From CAZJHX01 sp964545715 (lineage in GTDB: Bacteria > Myxococcota_A > UBA9042 > GCA-2863065): DNA of 64,000 bases. This document shows positions 1 through 7,976 of this stretch, piece after piece. Location: assembly GCA_964545715.1 (NCBI GenBank), contig CAZJHX010000006.1:1-64000 (forward strand), in the 5' to 3' direction. The position numbers and the translations under genes were made by a program. The notes beneath the pieces are model-generated. The model had not been told where the DNA came from, did not search any database, and saw nothing but the letters and a program-made list of their open reading frames with translations. Numbering within the stretch: position 1 is the stretch's first letter; each line of letters begins with the position of its first letter.

Positions 1-60
1 TCCGTGCCCGGATCATCCGTGCCCGTGTCGTCCGTGCCCGGATCATCCGTGCCCGTGTCG
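1..60. repeat. Two exact tandem 30-base repeats, decaying to 120
   Basis: Bases 1-30 and 31-60 are identical, and about two further degenerate copies extend to roughly 120. The repeat is in frame with the minus-strand lipoprotein and encodes a 10-residue Asp/Thr/Gly/Pro unit. Copy number could change by slippage, altering linker length. The array may continue outside the window. Confidence 0.8.
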
Positions 61-251
61 TCGGCAGGCTCCGTATCGGCGCCTGTGTCATCGGCCGCCT
101 CGGTATCGGCTCCGGTGTCGTCGCCGGCATCATCGCCGGTGTGTGTGGCATGCGTGTCAGGGTTGTCGATGGGCGGCGGATCGTCGTCCCCACAGCCAAC
201 GACAAAACCAAACATCAGAATAAGAGAGAAAAAGATAATAAGTTTCCGCAT
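1..251 (-). CDS. Secreted lipoprotein with Asp/Thr/Gly repeats, C-terminus cut off
   Basis: The reading frame is open to the window edge, so only the first 83 residues are present. They begin MRKLIIFFSLILMFGFVVGC, a short positive n-region, a hydrophobic core and a lipobox with Cys at residue 20, so a lipid-anchored envelope protein is expected. After the Cys comes an acidic low-complexity linker of DDTGTDDPGT-type decapeptides, encoded by 30-base repeats. A GGAGG ribosome-binding site lies 5 bases before the ATG. Linkers of this kind precede surface domains in myxobacterium-like lipoproteins, and the kelch lipoprotein at 8585 has a similar one. The functional domain would lie outside the window, so no function is assigned. 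Confidence 0.75.
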   Translation of the reverse strand, partial: MRKLIIFFSLILMFGFVVGCGDDDPPPIDNPDTHATHTGDDAGDDTGADTEAADDTGADTEPADDTGTDDPGTDDTGTDDPGT

Positions 252-384
252 TTACGCCTCCGTGTCATAGCGGAGGAGCCGGGTTTGTGGCCAGGCTCCA
301 AAAACCATCGCGGGGCTCATGCGTAGCAGTCACTGTGCCATATTGAGACAAGTCACTGATATTGCTCAGACTACTTCCGAACGT

Positions 385-1605
385 TTACTCGGTGATGGTG
401 GCCAGGACCACGGTCAGATAGCGACCTTCGCGAAACGCGGCGGGCGTCACGTGGTCCGGACCGGCGCCCGACACGCGGTGCACAAGCGCCCGGCGGTTGG
501 CCAGACGGGCCGCGTCGGTGATCATCCGCAGGAACATGTCTTCGTCCACCATGCCCGAGCAGGAGCACGTCACCAACAGCCCGCCGGGCGTCACATGCTG
601 GATGCCCGCCACGTTGATCGCGCGGTACTTCAGATAGGCGTCGTCCAGGTTGGCTTTGCCTTTGGCCAGCTTGGGCGGGTCCAGGATGACCATGTCGTAG
701 CGCTGGTCGCCGACGCTCTTCAGATAGCGCATGACGTCCTCTTTGTGGAACGTCGCGTTGCTGATGTCGTTGTTCTTGGCTGTGCCCGCGGCCACGCTGA
801 CCGCCGGCCCTGAGCTGTCGACGCCGATGACCTCGGTGGCGCCGCCCCGCGCCGCGTTCAACGCAAAGCCGCCCGTGTAGCAGAAGCAGTCCAGCACCGT
901 GCCGCCGCCCGCCAGGTCGCGCACCATGCGCCGATTTTCACGCTGGTCGGTGTAGAAACCGGTCTTCTGACCGCGCCCGGGCCGCAGGTTCCAGCTCAGG
1001 CCGTTCTCCAGCAGCGGGATGTGCTCTTCGAAGTCCCCGCGCCCCAGGCGCTCCCCGGGCGGGATGTTCTCCATGCGCGCCGAGTCCGCAGGCACGTGGA
1101 CGTGGACGCACGAAGACCACTGGCTCAGGGTCTCCATCACCACCGGAAGCCAGCGCTCAGCGCCCGCCGTCGTGATCTGGACCGCCGCCAGATCGCCCAG
1201 TACGTCGCAGATGAGCCCCGGCAGGCCGTCGCCCTCCCCGTTGATCAGCCGATACGCATTGGTCTCGTCGTTGGGCAGCCCAAACCGCTTGCGCAGCGCG
1301 CGCGCAGCATGGATGCGGTCCTTTACGAGCGCGCTGACACCGCCGTCCGGAAGAGCGCGGGCAAGCATGCGCACGGCGATGCGGGCTTTTGGATGGTAGG
1401 TGCCGACCCCGATCGGTCCGCCCCGGTCATCGCAGACCTGGATCAGCCCCCCGGGCTCATCGTCGGGATGTCCCTCGATGCGCTCGATGGCGCCACTGTA
1501 GATCCAGGGGTGGCCGGCCCAGACCGGCTTGGCCTTGCCGCGCTTCAGAATCAGCCGGGCGGGCTTACTCGTCTGTTGCCTCGTCGGCGGTGTCTGCAGC
1601 CTCAT
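385..1605 (-). CDS. RlmI-like class I SAM-dependent rRNA methyltransferase (PUA plus Rossmann domains)
   Basis: About 406 residues, close to E. coli RlmI (396), which makes m5C1962 in 23S rRNA. The N-terminus has the PUA-like segment (LILKRGKAKPVWAGHPWIYS). The C-terminal Rossmann methyltransferase domain has the SAM-binding stretch DCFCYTGGFALNAARGGA, then VIGVDSS, the catalytic-type DPPKLAKGK loop, and a second Cys motif, LLVTCSCSG. The ATG at 1605 lies 41 bases inside the 3' end of gyrA, so the two are probably co-transcribed. A longer frame starting at 1749 would add a basic, unstructured extension that is only the shadow of gyrA. Family assignment is firm; exact target base is by homology. 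Confidence 0.87.
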   Translation of the reverse strand: MRLQTPPTRQQTSKPARLILKRGKAKPVWAGHPWIYSGAIERIEGHPDDEPGGLIQVCDDRGGPIGVGTYHPKARIAVRMLARALPDGGVSALVKDRIHAARALRKRFGLPNDETNAYRLINGEGDGLPGLICDVLGDLAAVQITTAGAERWLPVVMETLSQWSSCVHVHVPADSARMENIPPGERLGRGDFEEHIPLLENGLSWNLRPGRGQKTGFYTDQRENRRMVRDLAGGGTVLDCFCYTGGFALNAARGGATEVIGVDSSGPAVSVAAGTAKNNDISNATFHKEDVMRYLKSVGDQRYDMVILDPPKLAKGKANLDDAYLKYRAINVAGIQHVTPGGLLVTCSCSGMVDEDMFLRMITDAARLANRRALVHRVSGAGPDHVTPAAFREGRYLTVVLATITE

Positions 1606-4135
1606 CGGCGTCGGTGGCGTCGTCGTCCGAATCGCCGTCCTCAGCCTCCGCGAACTCCTCGACCGGCGCGTCGTCCTGCTCCAGCCCTTCGATCTCGTCG
1701 TCCTCGTCGATGTCGGTGAGCCGCTCACAGGCCACGACGGACGCGCCATCGCCCAGACGCACCAGGCGCACGCCCATCGTGTTGCGCCCGATGGACCGCA
1801 CGTCGCTGACCTTGAAGCGGATGATGACGCCGCCGTTGGTCACGAGCAGCGCCTGATCATCGTCGGAGACCTGCATGGCGCCGACCACATCGCCGTTACG
1901 CTCGTTGGTGACGATGGTGATGATGCCGTAACCACCGCGGTTCTGGTGACGATACTGATCCAACGTAGTGCGCTTGCCGAACCCGTTGGTGGTGACCACC
2001 ATGACCTCTTTCTCAGGATCGAGGAGCGACATGCCGACAACCGCATCGCCCTCGCGCAGCCGAATGCCCCGCACTCCGCGGGTGTCGCGTCCCATGGGGC
2101 GCACATCGCTGTTGCTGAAGCGGCACGACTGCCCCTTCTGGGTCGTCAGCATGATCTCCTGATCCGCCAGCTGCTTCACGGTCACCAACTCGTCGCCCTC
2201 GACGATGGAGATGGCGATCAGCCCGTTGGACCGCACTCGGCTGTAGGCCATCAGGTCGGTCTTCTTCACCGTGCCGTTGCGCGTGGCAAAGATCAGGTAC
2301 TCGCCGTCCGTGAACTCCTTCACGGCCAGAATCGACATGACCTCCTCTTCGCCATCCAGCTGAATCAGGTTGACCACCGGCTTGCCGCGCGCGTAGCGGC
2401 CACCCTCCGGGACCTGCCACACCTTCAGCGCAAACACCCTTCCACGCGTGGTGAATGCCAGCAGCGTGTTGTGGTTAGTCGCGGAGAACATGTCGACGAC
2501 ATAGTCCTCTTCCTTGGTCGTCGCCCCGATCTTGCCGCGCCCCGCGCGACGCTGGGTCGAGTACTCGGACAGCGGCGTGCGCTTGATGTAACCCGTGTTG
2601 CTGAACGTGACGACCACGTCGTCGTCCGCAATCAGGTCCTCCATGCTGAGATCACCCTCGAAGGGCAGGATCTCGGTGCGACGGTCGTTGGAGTACTTGC
2701 CACGAATGGCCTGCATCTCCTCGACGATGAGGTCCAGCAAAAGGCGGTCGTCGCTGAGGATCGCCTTGAGGTAGGCGATAGCCTCGCGGATCTCGGCCAA
2801 CTCCGCGTGGATTTTGTCGCGCTCCAGACCTGTCAGGCGCTGCAACCGCATCTGCAGGATTTCACGCGCCTGGATCTCGCTGAGCCCGAACTCGCTGATC
2901 AGCTCGGCGCGGGCGTCGTCCGGCGACGCGCTGGCCTTGATCAGCTCGATGATGCGGTCGATGTTGTCGAGCGCGATGACATAGCCCAGCAGGATGTGCT
3001 CGCGGGCCTCTTTCTGACGCAGCTCGTGCAGGCAGCGTCGGGTCACCACGTCGCGGCGGTGATCCACAAAGTGCTGCAGGATCTCTTTGAGCGTCAGCAC
3101 CTTCGGACGCCCGCGCACGATGGCCAGGTTCAAGATGCCAAACGTGGTCTGCAGCGACGTCGCCTTGTACAGCGTGTTCAGGACGATCTGCGGCATCGCC
3201 TCCCGCTTGCACTCGATGACCATGCGCATGCCCTCGCGATCGGACTCGTCGCGCAGGTCACGGATGCCCTCGACCTTCTTGTCTTTCACCAGATTGGCGA
3301 TGTGCTCGAGGAGCCGCGCCTTGTTCACCTGGTACGGCAGCTCGGTCACGACGATCGTGTCCTCGTCGCCATCGCCGTGGCGAGACTCAAAGTGCGCCTT
3401 GGCCCGGATGCGGACCTTGCCGCGCCCCGTGGTGTAAGCGTCGACGATGCCCTTGGTCCCGAAGATCGTCCCCGCGGTCGGGAAGTCCGGCCCCGGGATC
3501 CACTCCATCAGGTCCATCGACGTGAGCTCAGGGTTGTTGATGAGCTCGATGCAGCCGTCGACGACCTCGCCCAGGTTGTGCGGCGCCATGTTGGTCGCCA
3601 TGCCGACCGCGATCCCCGCCGACCCGTTCACGAGCAGGTTGGGATACGGCGCCGGCAGCACGGACGGCTCGGACTCGGAGCCGTCGTAGTTGGGGATGTA
3701 GTCGACCGTGTCCTTGTCCAGGTCCGTCAGCAGCGTCCCGGCCAGCTGGGTCAGCCGAACCTCGGTGTAACGCATGGCCGCCGCGCGGTCGCCGTCCACA
3801 GAGCCGAAGTTGCCCTGGCCGTCGACCAGCGGCTCACGCATGGCAAAATCCTGAGCCATGCGCACCAGCGTGTCGTAGACCGCCGAGTCACCGTGCGGGT
3901 GGTACTTGCCGATGACGTCGCCCACAACACGCGCCGACTTTTTGTACGCCTGGTTGTAGAAGTTCTTCAGGTCGTACATGGCGTAGAGCACGCGACGATG
4001 GACAGGCTTCAGCCCGTCCCGCACGTCCGGCAGCGCACGTCCGACGATGACGGACATCGCGTAGTCCATGTAGGACTTGCGCATCTCGTCTTCGATGTTG
4101 ATGGGGACGGGCAGCCGTCCCGGTTCGTCGACCAA
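1565..4135 (-). CDS. gyrA: DNA gyrase subunit A
   Basis: About 856 residues. It introduces negative supercoils together with GyrB. The N-terminus INIEDEMRKSYMDYAMSVIV and the RALPDVRDGLKPVHRR stretch are typical. The catalytic Tyr is in AAAMRYTEVRL (Tyr123 in this numbering). The quinolone pocket HPHGDSAVYDT keeps Ser84 and Asp88. The GyrA box is QRRAGRGK, which separates it from ParC, and six-bladed-propeller repeats follow. The last 50 or so residues are very acidic. I chose TTG at 4135 because GGAGG sits 8 bases upstream and a good promoter lies just before it. An ATG at 4294 is upstream of that promoter and would add 53 unrelated residues. gyrB is not next to it. Confidence 0.97.
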   Translation of the reverse strand: MVDEPGRLPVPINIEDEMRKSYMDYAMSVIVGRALPDVRDGLKPVHRRVLYAMYDLKNFYNQAYKKSARVVGDVIGKYHPHGDSAVYDTLVRMAQDFAMREPLVDGQGNFGSVDGDRAAAMRYTEVRLTQLAGTLLTDLDKDTVDYIPNYDGSESEPSVLPAPYPNLLVNGSAGIAVGMATNMAPHNLGEVVDGCIELINNPELTSMDLMEWIPGPDFPTAGTIFGTKGIVDAYTTGRGKVRIRAKAHFESRHGDGDEDTIVVTELPYQVNKARLLEHIANLVKDKKVEGIRDLRDESDREGMRMVIECKREAMPQIVLNTLYKATSLQTTFGILNLAIVRGRPKVLTLKEILQHFVDHRRDVVTRRCLHELRQKEAREHILLGYVIALDNIDRIIELIKASASPDDARAELISEFGLSEIQAREILQMRLQRLTGLERDKIHAELAEIREAIAYLKAILSDDRLLLDLIVEEMQAIRGKYSNDRRTEILPFEGDLSMEDLIADDDVVVTFSNTGYIKRTPLSEYSTQRRAGRGKIGATTKEEDYVVDMFSATNHNTLLAFTTRGRVFALKVWQVPEGGRYARGKPVVNLIQLDGEEEVMSILAVKEFTDGEYLIFATRNGTVKKTDLMAYSRVRSNGLIAISIVEGDELVTVKQLADQEIMLTTQKGQSCRFSNSDVRPMGRDTRGVRGIRLREGDAVVGMSLLDPEKEVMVVTTNGFGKRTTLDQYRHQNRGGYGIITIVTNERNGDVVGAMQVSDDDQALLVTNGGVIIRFKVSDVRSIGRNTMGVRLVRLGDGASVVACERLTDIDEDDEIEGLEQDDAPVEEFAEAEDGDSDDDATDADEAADTADEATDE

Positions 4136-4166
4136 AAGGTGGTCCTCCGTAGCGAAAAAACGCCGA

Positions 4167-4194
4167 ACCGTACCACGATCGCACCCTGTGTCAA
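4167..4194 (-). promoter_or_regulatory. gyrA promoter (sigma-70 type)
   Basis: Read on the minus strand: TTGACA at 4194-4189, a 16-base spacer, and TACGGT at 4172-4167. Transcription would start near 4160, leaving a short leader that contains the GGAGG (4148-4144) and the TTG start at 4135. This supports the short gyrA start. Confidence 0.65.
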
Positions 4195-4195
4195 C

Positions 4196-4231
4196 CGCGC
4201 GCACACGCATGTGCGCACATGCGCGCGCGCG
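4196..4231. other. 36-base alternating pyrimidine-purine tract with 18-base palindrome beside the gyrA promoter
   Basis: Every base from 4196 to 4231 alternates C/T with G/A. Its centre, 4206-4223, is the perfect palindrome CGCATGTGCGCACATGCG. The tract ends one base upstream of the gyrA -35 box and lies in the divergent gyrA/purM interval. Such tracts are known to adopt Z-DNA under negative supercoiling, and palindromes can extrude cruciforms. A supercoiling-sensing role is inference. Confidence 0.6.
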
Positions 4232-4297
4232 AGAGCCACGCTTTTTGGAAATTAACTCAGCATTGACCGGCTGGGGCCGCTCGGTTACAAGCACGCT

Positions 4298-5311
4298 GTG
4301 AGCGGCGACCCGATCAGCTACCGGAAAGCCGGCGTGGACATCGAGGCAGGGGACCGCTTTGCCTCGGGTATTGCTTCAATCGCCAAGCGTGCGCACCGCC
4401 CGGAGGTCTTGTCCGGCATCGGCGGCTTCGCCGGCCTGTTCCGTCTCAACACGACCGAGATGGCGGAGCCCGTGCTGGTCAGCGGCACGGATGGCGTCGG
4501 CACCAAACTGCTGATCGCCCAGCGCGCCGGCTGCCACGACACCATCGGCATCGATCTGGTGGCCATGTGCGTCAACGACGTGCTCACCATCGGCGCCGAG
4601 CCGCTGTTCTTTCTGGACTATTACGCCACGGGCCGCCTGGAGCCCGGCGTCGGCAAGCAGGTGCTCGACGGCATCGTCACGGGCTGTGAGCAGGCCGGGT
4701 GCGCGCTGCTGGGCGGCGAGACGGCCGAGATGCCGGGCATGTACCCGGACGGCAAATACGACCTGGCCGGCTTCTGCGTCGGCGTCGTGGACCGGCCCAA
4801 GATCGTAGACGGCTCACGTATCGCGGCCGGCGACGCGGTGCTGGGCGTGGCCTCCAGCGGGCTGCACAGCAACGGCTTCTCTCTGGTCCGCCACGTGCTC
4901 TTCGAGCATCACGACATCGCGCTGGACGCGCAGCCCGACGAGCTGGACGCCACGCTGGCCGAGGTGCTGCTGCGGCCAACCCGGATCTACGCCAAGGCCG
5001 TCAAAGCGATCGTGGGCAAGCACGACATTCACGGACTAGCGCACATCACGGGCGGCGGGCTGATGGGCAACATCCAGCGCGTCGTCCCCGAGGGCCTGAT
5101 CGCTCAGATCGAGCGCGGCAGCTGGGACGAGCCCGGCATCTTCCAGCTGATGCGGCGCCTGGGCGTGCCTGACGCCGAGATGGACGCGGCCTTCAACCTG
5201 GGGCTGGGCCTGACAGTGGTGTGTCCCGACTCAGAGGCGGACGCGGTCATGAGCAGCCTTCGCGAAGCCGGCGAGACGGTCTGGCGCGTCGGCACCATCG
5301 GAGCGGGCTAG
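4298..5311 (+). CDS. purM: Phosphoribosylformylglycinamidine cyclo-ligase (AIR synthetase)
   Basis: 337 residues against 345 in E. coli. It catalyses ATP-dependent ring closure of FGAM to AIR, step five of purine synthesis, in the cytosol. It opens with YRKAGVDIEAGD. Typical PurM motifs follow: VSGTDGVGTKL, IGIDLVAMCVNDVL, LDYYATGRLE, GGETAEMPGMY and the C-terminal AHITGGGLMGN. The start is GTG at 4298, the first start in frame with the conserved N-terminus. purN follows after a 169-base gap that holds a fold-back element. Confidence 0.97.
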   Translation: MSGDPISYRKAGVDIEAGDRFASGIASIAKRAHRPEVLSGIGGFAGLFRLNTTEMAEPVLVSGTDGVGTKLLIAQRAGCHDTIGIDLVAMCVNDVLTIGAEPLFFLDYYATGRLEPGVGKQVLDGIVTGCEQAGCALLGGETAEMPGMYPDGKYDLAGFCVGVVDRPKIVDGSRIAAGDAVLGVASSGLHSNGFSLVRHVLFEHHDIALDAQPDELDATLAEVLLRPTRIYAKAVKAIVGKHDIHGLAHITGGGLMGNIQRVVPEGLIAQIERGSWDEPGIFQLMRRLGVPDAEMDAAFNLGLGLTVVCPDSEADAVMSSLREAGETVWRVGTIGAG

Positions 5312-5312
5312 A

Positions 5313-5474
5313 TGTCCTCGGCAGAAATAGCGACCCATTGGCGGGCCGCCTCACCGCCTCGCTGCGTTGGGTCGCTTCGCTCTCGCTCGACGGGGCACCA
5401 CCCCGCCTTCGCTCGCCCGCCTTGCGAGGCGACGAGCCGTCCGCGCCAATGCGTCACCATTTCTGCCGAGGACA
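5313..5474. repeat. 162-base fold-back element between purM and purN
   Basis: The ends, 5313-5343 and 5444-5474, are inverted repeats matching at 28 of 31 positions, with the outer 16 perfect (arm TGTCCTCGGCAGAAAT). Inner arms also pair: CGCCTCGC at 5355-5362 with GCGAGGCG at 5424-5431, and CGGGG with CCCCG around a CACCA apex at 5391-5405. The whole element can therefore form one long imperfect hairpin. It has no credible ORF, as expected of a MITE or REP-type element. The right arm contains GAGGA, the likely purN ribosome-binding site, so folding could mask it. I found no second copy in the window. Confidence 0.75.
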
Positions 5475-5480
5475 CCTAGA

Positions 5481-6050
5481 GTGCGGCTGGGCATCCTGAT
5501 CAGCGGGCGCGGCTCCAACATGCGCGCCATCGTCGGCGCGGTGGAGCGCGGCGAGCTGGATGCCGAGATCGCGGTGGTGGCCAGCAACAAACGCAACGCG
5601 GACGGCCTGCGCTGGGCCCGGGAGAGAGGCCTGCACACGGCCTTTGCCAGCCATCGGGGTCGCGAGCGCGAGGACTTCGAGCGCGAGCTGGACGGCATAC
5701 TGACCGAGGCCCGCGTGGACCTGGTCGTGCTGGCCGGCTTCATGCGCATCCTGTCGCCGTTTCTGGTCAACCGTCGGCGCATCGTGAACATTCATCCCAG
5801 CCTGCTGCCCTTGTACCCGGGCATGGACGCCCAGCGACAGGCGCTTGCGGCCGGGGCCACGGTCTCGGGCTGCACGGTCCACTTTGTCGACGAGGGCACG
5901 GACACGGGTCCGGTCATCGCACAGACGCAGGTGCCGATCCTGCCCGGTGACGACGAAGACAGCCTGTCGCAGCGCATTCTGGCGGAGGAGCACAAGCTGT
6001 TTCCGCGGGCGATCCAGATGGTCGCCGAGGGACGCGTAGGGCATGGCTGA
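5481..6050 (+). CDS. purN: Phosphoribosylglycinamide formyltransferase
   Basis: 189 residues. It transfers formyl from 10-formyl-THF to GAR, step three of purine synthesis. It begins VRLGILISGRGSNMRAI, and other PurN motifs are VVASNKRNADGL, LAGFMRILSPF, NIHPSLLPLYPGMDAQRQAL (containing the catalytic-type NIHPSLLP) and GCTVHFVDEGTDTGPVI. GTG at 5481 is the start because the conserved sheet strand begins there. The preceding in-frame extension, which would start at 5367, is only translated fold-back element. The GAGGA 8 bases upstream lies in the right arm of that element. Its end overlaps the next gene by 8 bases. Confidence 0.95.
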   Translation: MRLGILISGRGSNMRAIVGAVERGELDAEIAVVASNKRNADGLRWARERGLHTAFASHRGREREDFERELDGILTEARVDLVVLAGFMRILSPFLVNRRRIVNIHPSLLPLYPGMDAQRQALAAGATVSGCTVHFVDEGTDTGPVIAQTQVPILPGDDEDSLSQRILAEEHKLFPRAIQMVAEGRVGHG

Positions 6051-6447
6051 GCGACGGCGCACATTGGTCAGCGCCTGCCTGGTGGGCGTGCGGTGCCGCT
6101 ATGACGGCCGCGACAAGCGGTATGACTTGGCAACGGATGGCGAGCTCGTGCCGGTGTGTCCCGAGGTGATGGCGGGCTTCGGCGTGCCGCGACCGGCGAT
6201 CGAGCGCAGCGCGGACGGCACGGTGCGTGAGGTGGAGAGCCGCAAAGACGTCACTGCGGCGCTGGAAGACGCCTGTGCGCGGATCGTCACGATGGCACAC
6301 GACCTCGACATCAAAGACGCCGTGCTCAAGCAGAACAGCCCCAGCTGCGGGAGCACGCACACGTGGCGGGACGGGGCGCTGCTACCGGGCTTTGGGCTGC
6401 TGACCGAGCGTCTTCGGGCCGCAGGCGTTACTGTAGGGTCCGAATGA
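6043..6447 (+). CDS. DUF523 family protein
   Basis: 134 residues. The family signature is clear: LVSACLVGVRCRYDG near the N-terminus, VPVCPEVMAGFGVPRP in the middle, and VLKQNSPSCGS near the C-terminus, where the paired Cys residues may bind metal or a cluster. The family has no settled function. It overlaps purN by 8 bases and the next gene by 4 (ATGA), so the three are probably translated together. Confidence 0.88.
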   Translation: MAERRRTLVSACLVGVRCRYDGRDKRYDLATDGELVPVCPEVMAGFGVPRPAIERSADGTVREVESRKDVTAALEDACARIVTMAHDLDIKDAVLKQNSPSCGSTHTWRDGALLPGFGLLTERLRAAGVTVGSE

Positions 6448-7922
6448 GCGACGCTTATTACGATGTCGTGATCGTCGGGACCGAGCTACCGGGCCTGATC
6501 ACCGGCGCCATGCTGGCGAAAAAGGGCTACCGCGTGCTGGTTATCGGCCACGGACACAAGACCAACCACTTCGCCTTTGAGGGCTTTCAGTTCGTCCGGC
6601 GGCCCTGGCTGTTCAACGGGTTTGAGACGTCCAAGCCGATCAAGCGCGTGTTCGCGGACCTGTCGCTGAGCCTGGAGATGCACAACAGGCCCAAGCCGTT
6701 TGACCCGTTCTACCAGGTGGTGATGCCGGGCCGGCGCGTGAACGTGGTGTCCAGGGAGACCGTGTTCGATCGGGAGCTGAGCCGGGAGTTCCCGGGGCAG
6801 TCGGAGCTGATACAGACGTTCTATCGCACGGTGCGCGAGCAGAACGAGGCGCTGTCGCAGATCCTGGAGTCGCCGATGGTCATGCCGCCGCAGGGCTTCA
6901 TGGAGCAGCGCGCCTTCAAAAAGCTGATGGGCGAGACCATGGAGACCACTGTGGACCCGCTGTCGGTCTTTCCGCCCGGTCATCCGTTCCGGCCGTTTGT
7001 GCTGGCCCCGCTGATGTTCGGCAGCGGGTGCCACAGCAAGCCGTACTCCGCGATCCAGTTGATCCGGTCGGTCACGCACTTCGGGCGCGGCCTGTACCAG
7101 ATCGAGGGCGGCATCGACGCGCTCAAGCGGATCTTCATCGACAAAGTCAGCGACAACTGCGGCGACTACCGCGAGAAAGCGCAGGTCGACCGCTTTGTGA
7201 TGAAGCGCGGCAAGGTCAAAGAGCTGGTCATCCGCGACCGGCGCGAGGTGATCGGCTGCGATGTGGTGGTCTGCAACACCGACGTAAAGAAGTTCTTCAA
7301 TCTGATTCCGGAAGAGGACCAGAAAGAGCGCTTTCACCTGACGCTTCTGGAGCTGCAGCCCAGCCACATGATGTACACGACCAACTTTGCGCTCCGGCGC
7401 GAGGCCATCCCCGAGGGCATGGGGCGGCACGCGTTCATCGTGGAGGACGAGCGGAAGCCGCTGGACGGTGACAATCTGCTGCTGTGCTGCGTCGATCCGG
7501 CACACCAGCCGCCCGAGCAGGACAGCGTGGTGCTGTCGGTGACAGCGCGGCTGCCCATGCGGCTGGTGCGGGCGACGCTGGAGAACGTGGAGCACCACGA
7601 CCAGCGCATCATGTCGCGGGTGCGTACGCTGATTCCGTTTTTTGATGAGCATCTGCTGGCGCGCTCGTCGGCCTGGGTCGGCTACCAGAAGCGCACGAAC
7701 CAGCCGTTTGTGGACACGTCGCAGTTCATCCCCAGCTACAACCGGCCGCTGCCCGATACGATGGAGGCAACGCCGGTCGCCTGCCGCACGGCATACAAAA
7801 ACGTGCTGATCACAGGTGACCACCTGCACGGCGGGCTGGGCTTCGAGGGCGCCTTCCTGGGCAGCTTGAACGCGGTCCAATTGACCACCGATCTAGTGAC
7901 TCGCAAGAGCCTCCTCAACTAA
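6444..7922 (+). CDS. FAD-dependent oxidoreductase (phytoene-desaturase/amine-oxidase-like fold)
   Basis: 492 residues from the ATG at 6444, which overlaps the previous stop. The N-terminal Rossmann strand-loop-helix is YDVVIVGTELPGLITGAML. The dinucleotide loop is G-T-E-L-P-G rather than the usual GxGxxG, so the middle Gly is replaced by Glu. A second FAD contact is expected in the C-terminal LITGDHLHGGLGFEGAFLGS. The middle part (around residues 200-300) has the look of desaturase-like proteins, with an internal GGIDALKRIF segment. Substrate cannot be told from sequence. The longer in-frame extension upstream overlaps DUF523 and was rejected. Confidence 0.75.
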   Translation: MSDAYYDVVIVGTELPGLITGAMLAKKGYRVLVIGHGHKTNHFAFEGFQFVRRPWLFNGFETSKPIKRVFADLSLSLEMHNRPKPFDPFYQVVMPGRRVNVVSRETVFDRELSREFPGQSELIQTFYRTVREQNEALSQILESPMVMPPQGFMEQRAFKKLMGETMETTVDPLSVFPPGHPFRPFVLAPLMFGSGCHSKPYSAIQLIRSVTHFGRGLYQIEGGIDALKRIFIDKVSDNCGDYREKAQVDRFVMKRGKVKELVIRDRREVIGCDVVVCNTDVKKFFNLIPEEDQKERFHLTLLELQPSHMMYTTNFALRREAIPEGMGRHAFIVEDERKPLDGDNLLLCCVDPAHQPPEQDSVVLSVTARLPMRLVRATLENVEHHDQRIMSRVRTLIPFFDEHLLARSSAWVGYQKRTNQPFVDTSQFIPSYNRPLPDTMEATPVACRTAYKNVLITGDHLHGGLGFEGAFLGSLNAVQLTTDLVTRKSLLN

Positions 7923-7976
7923 CAGCTACAATTCACCGTACAGCGTCCCGATTATCTCCGTGACGAGGAGATGTCG

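Noticed and set aside
1..120. Tandem 30-base repeats as a CRISPR array
   Set aside because: The units abut without spacers and are in frame with a lipoprotein linker.
1529..4255. Uninterrupted plus-strand frame of 908 codons opposite gyrA
   Set aside because: It mirrors gyrA codon structure, has no recognisable domain, and high GC commonly opens antisense frames.
4136..4294. gyrA starting at the ATG at 4294
   Set aside because: It lies upstream of the promoter and GGAGG-TTG pair and adds 53 residues with no similarity to GyrA.
5367..5480. N-terminal extension of PurN
   Set aside because: It is translated fold-back element, and conserved PurN sequence begins at GTG 5481.
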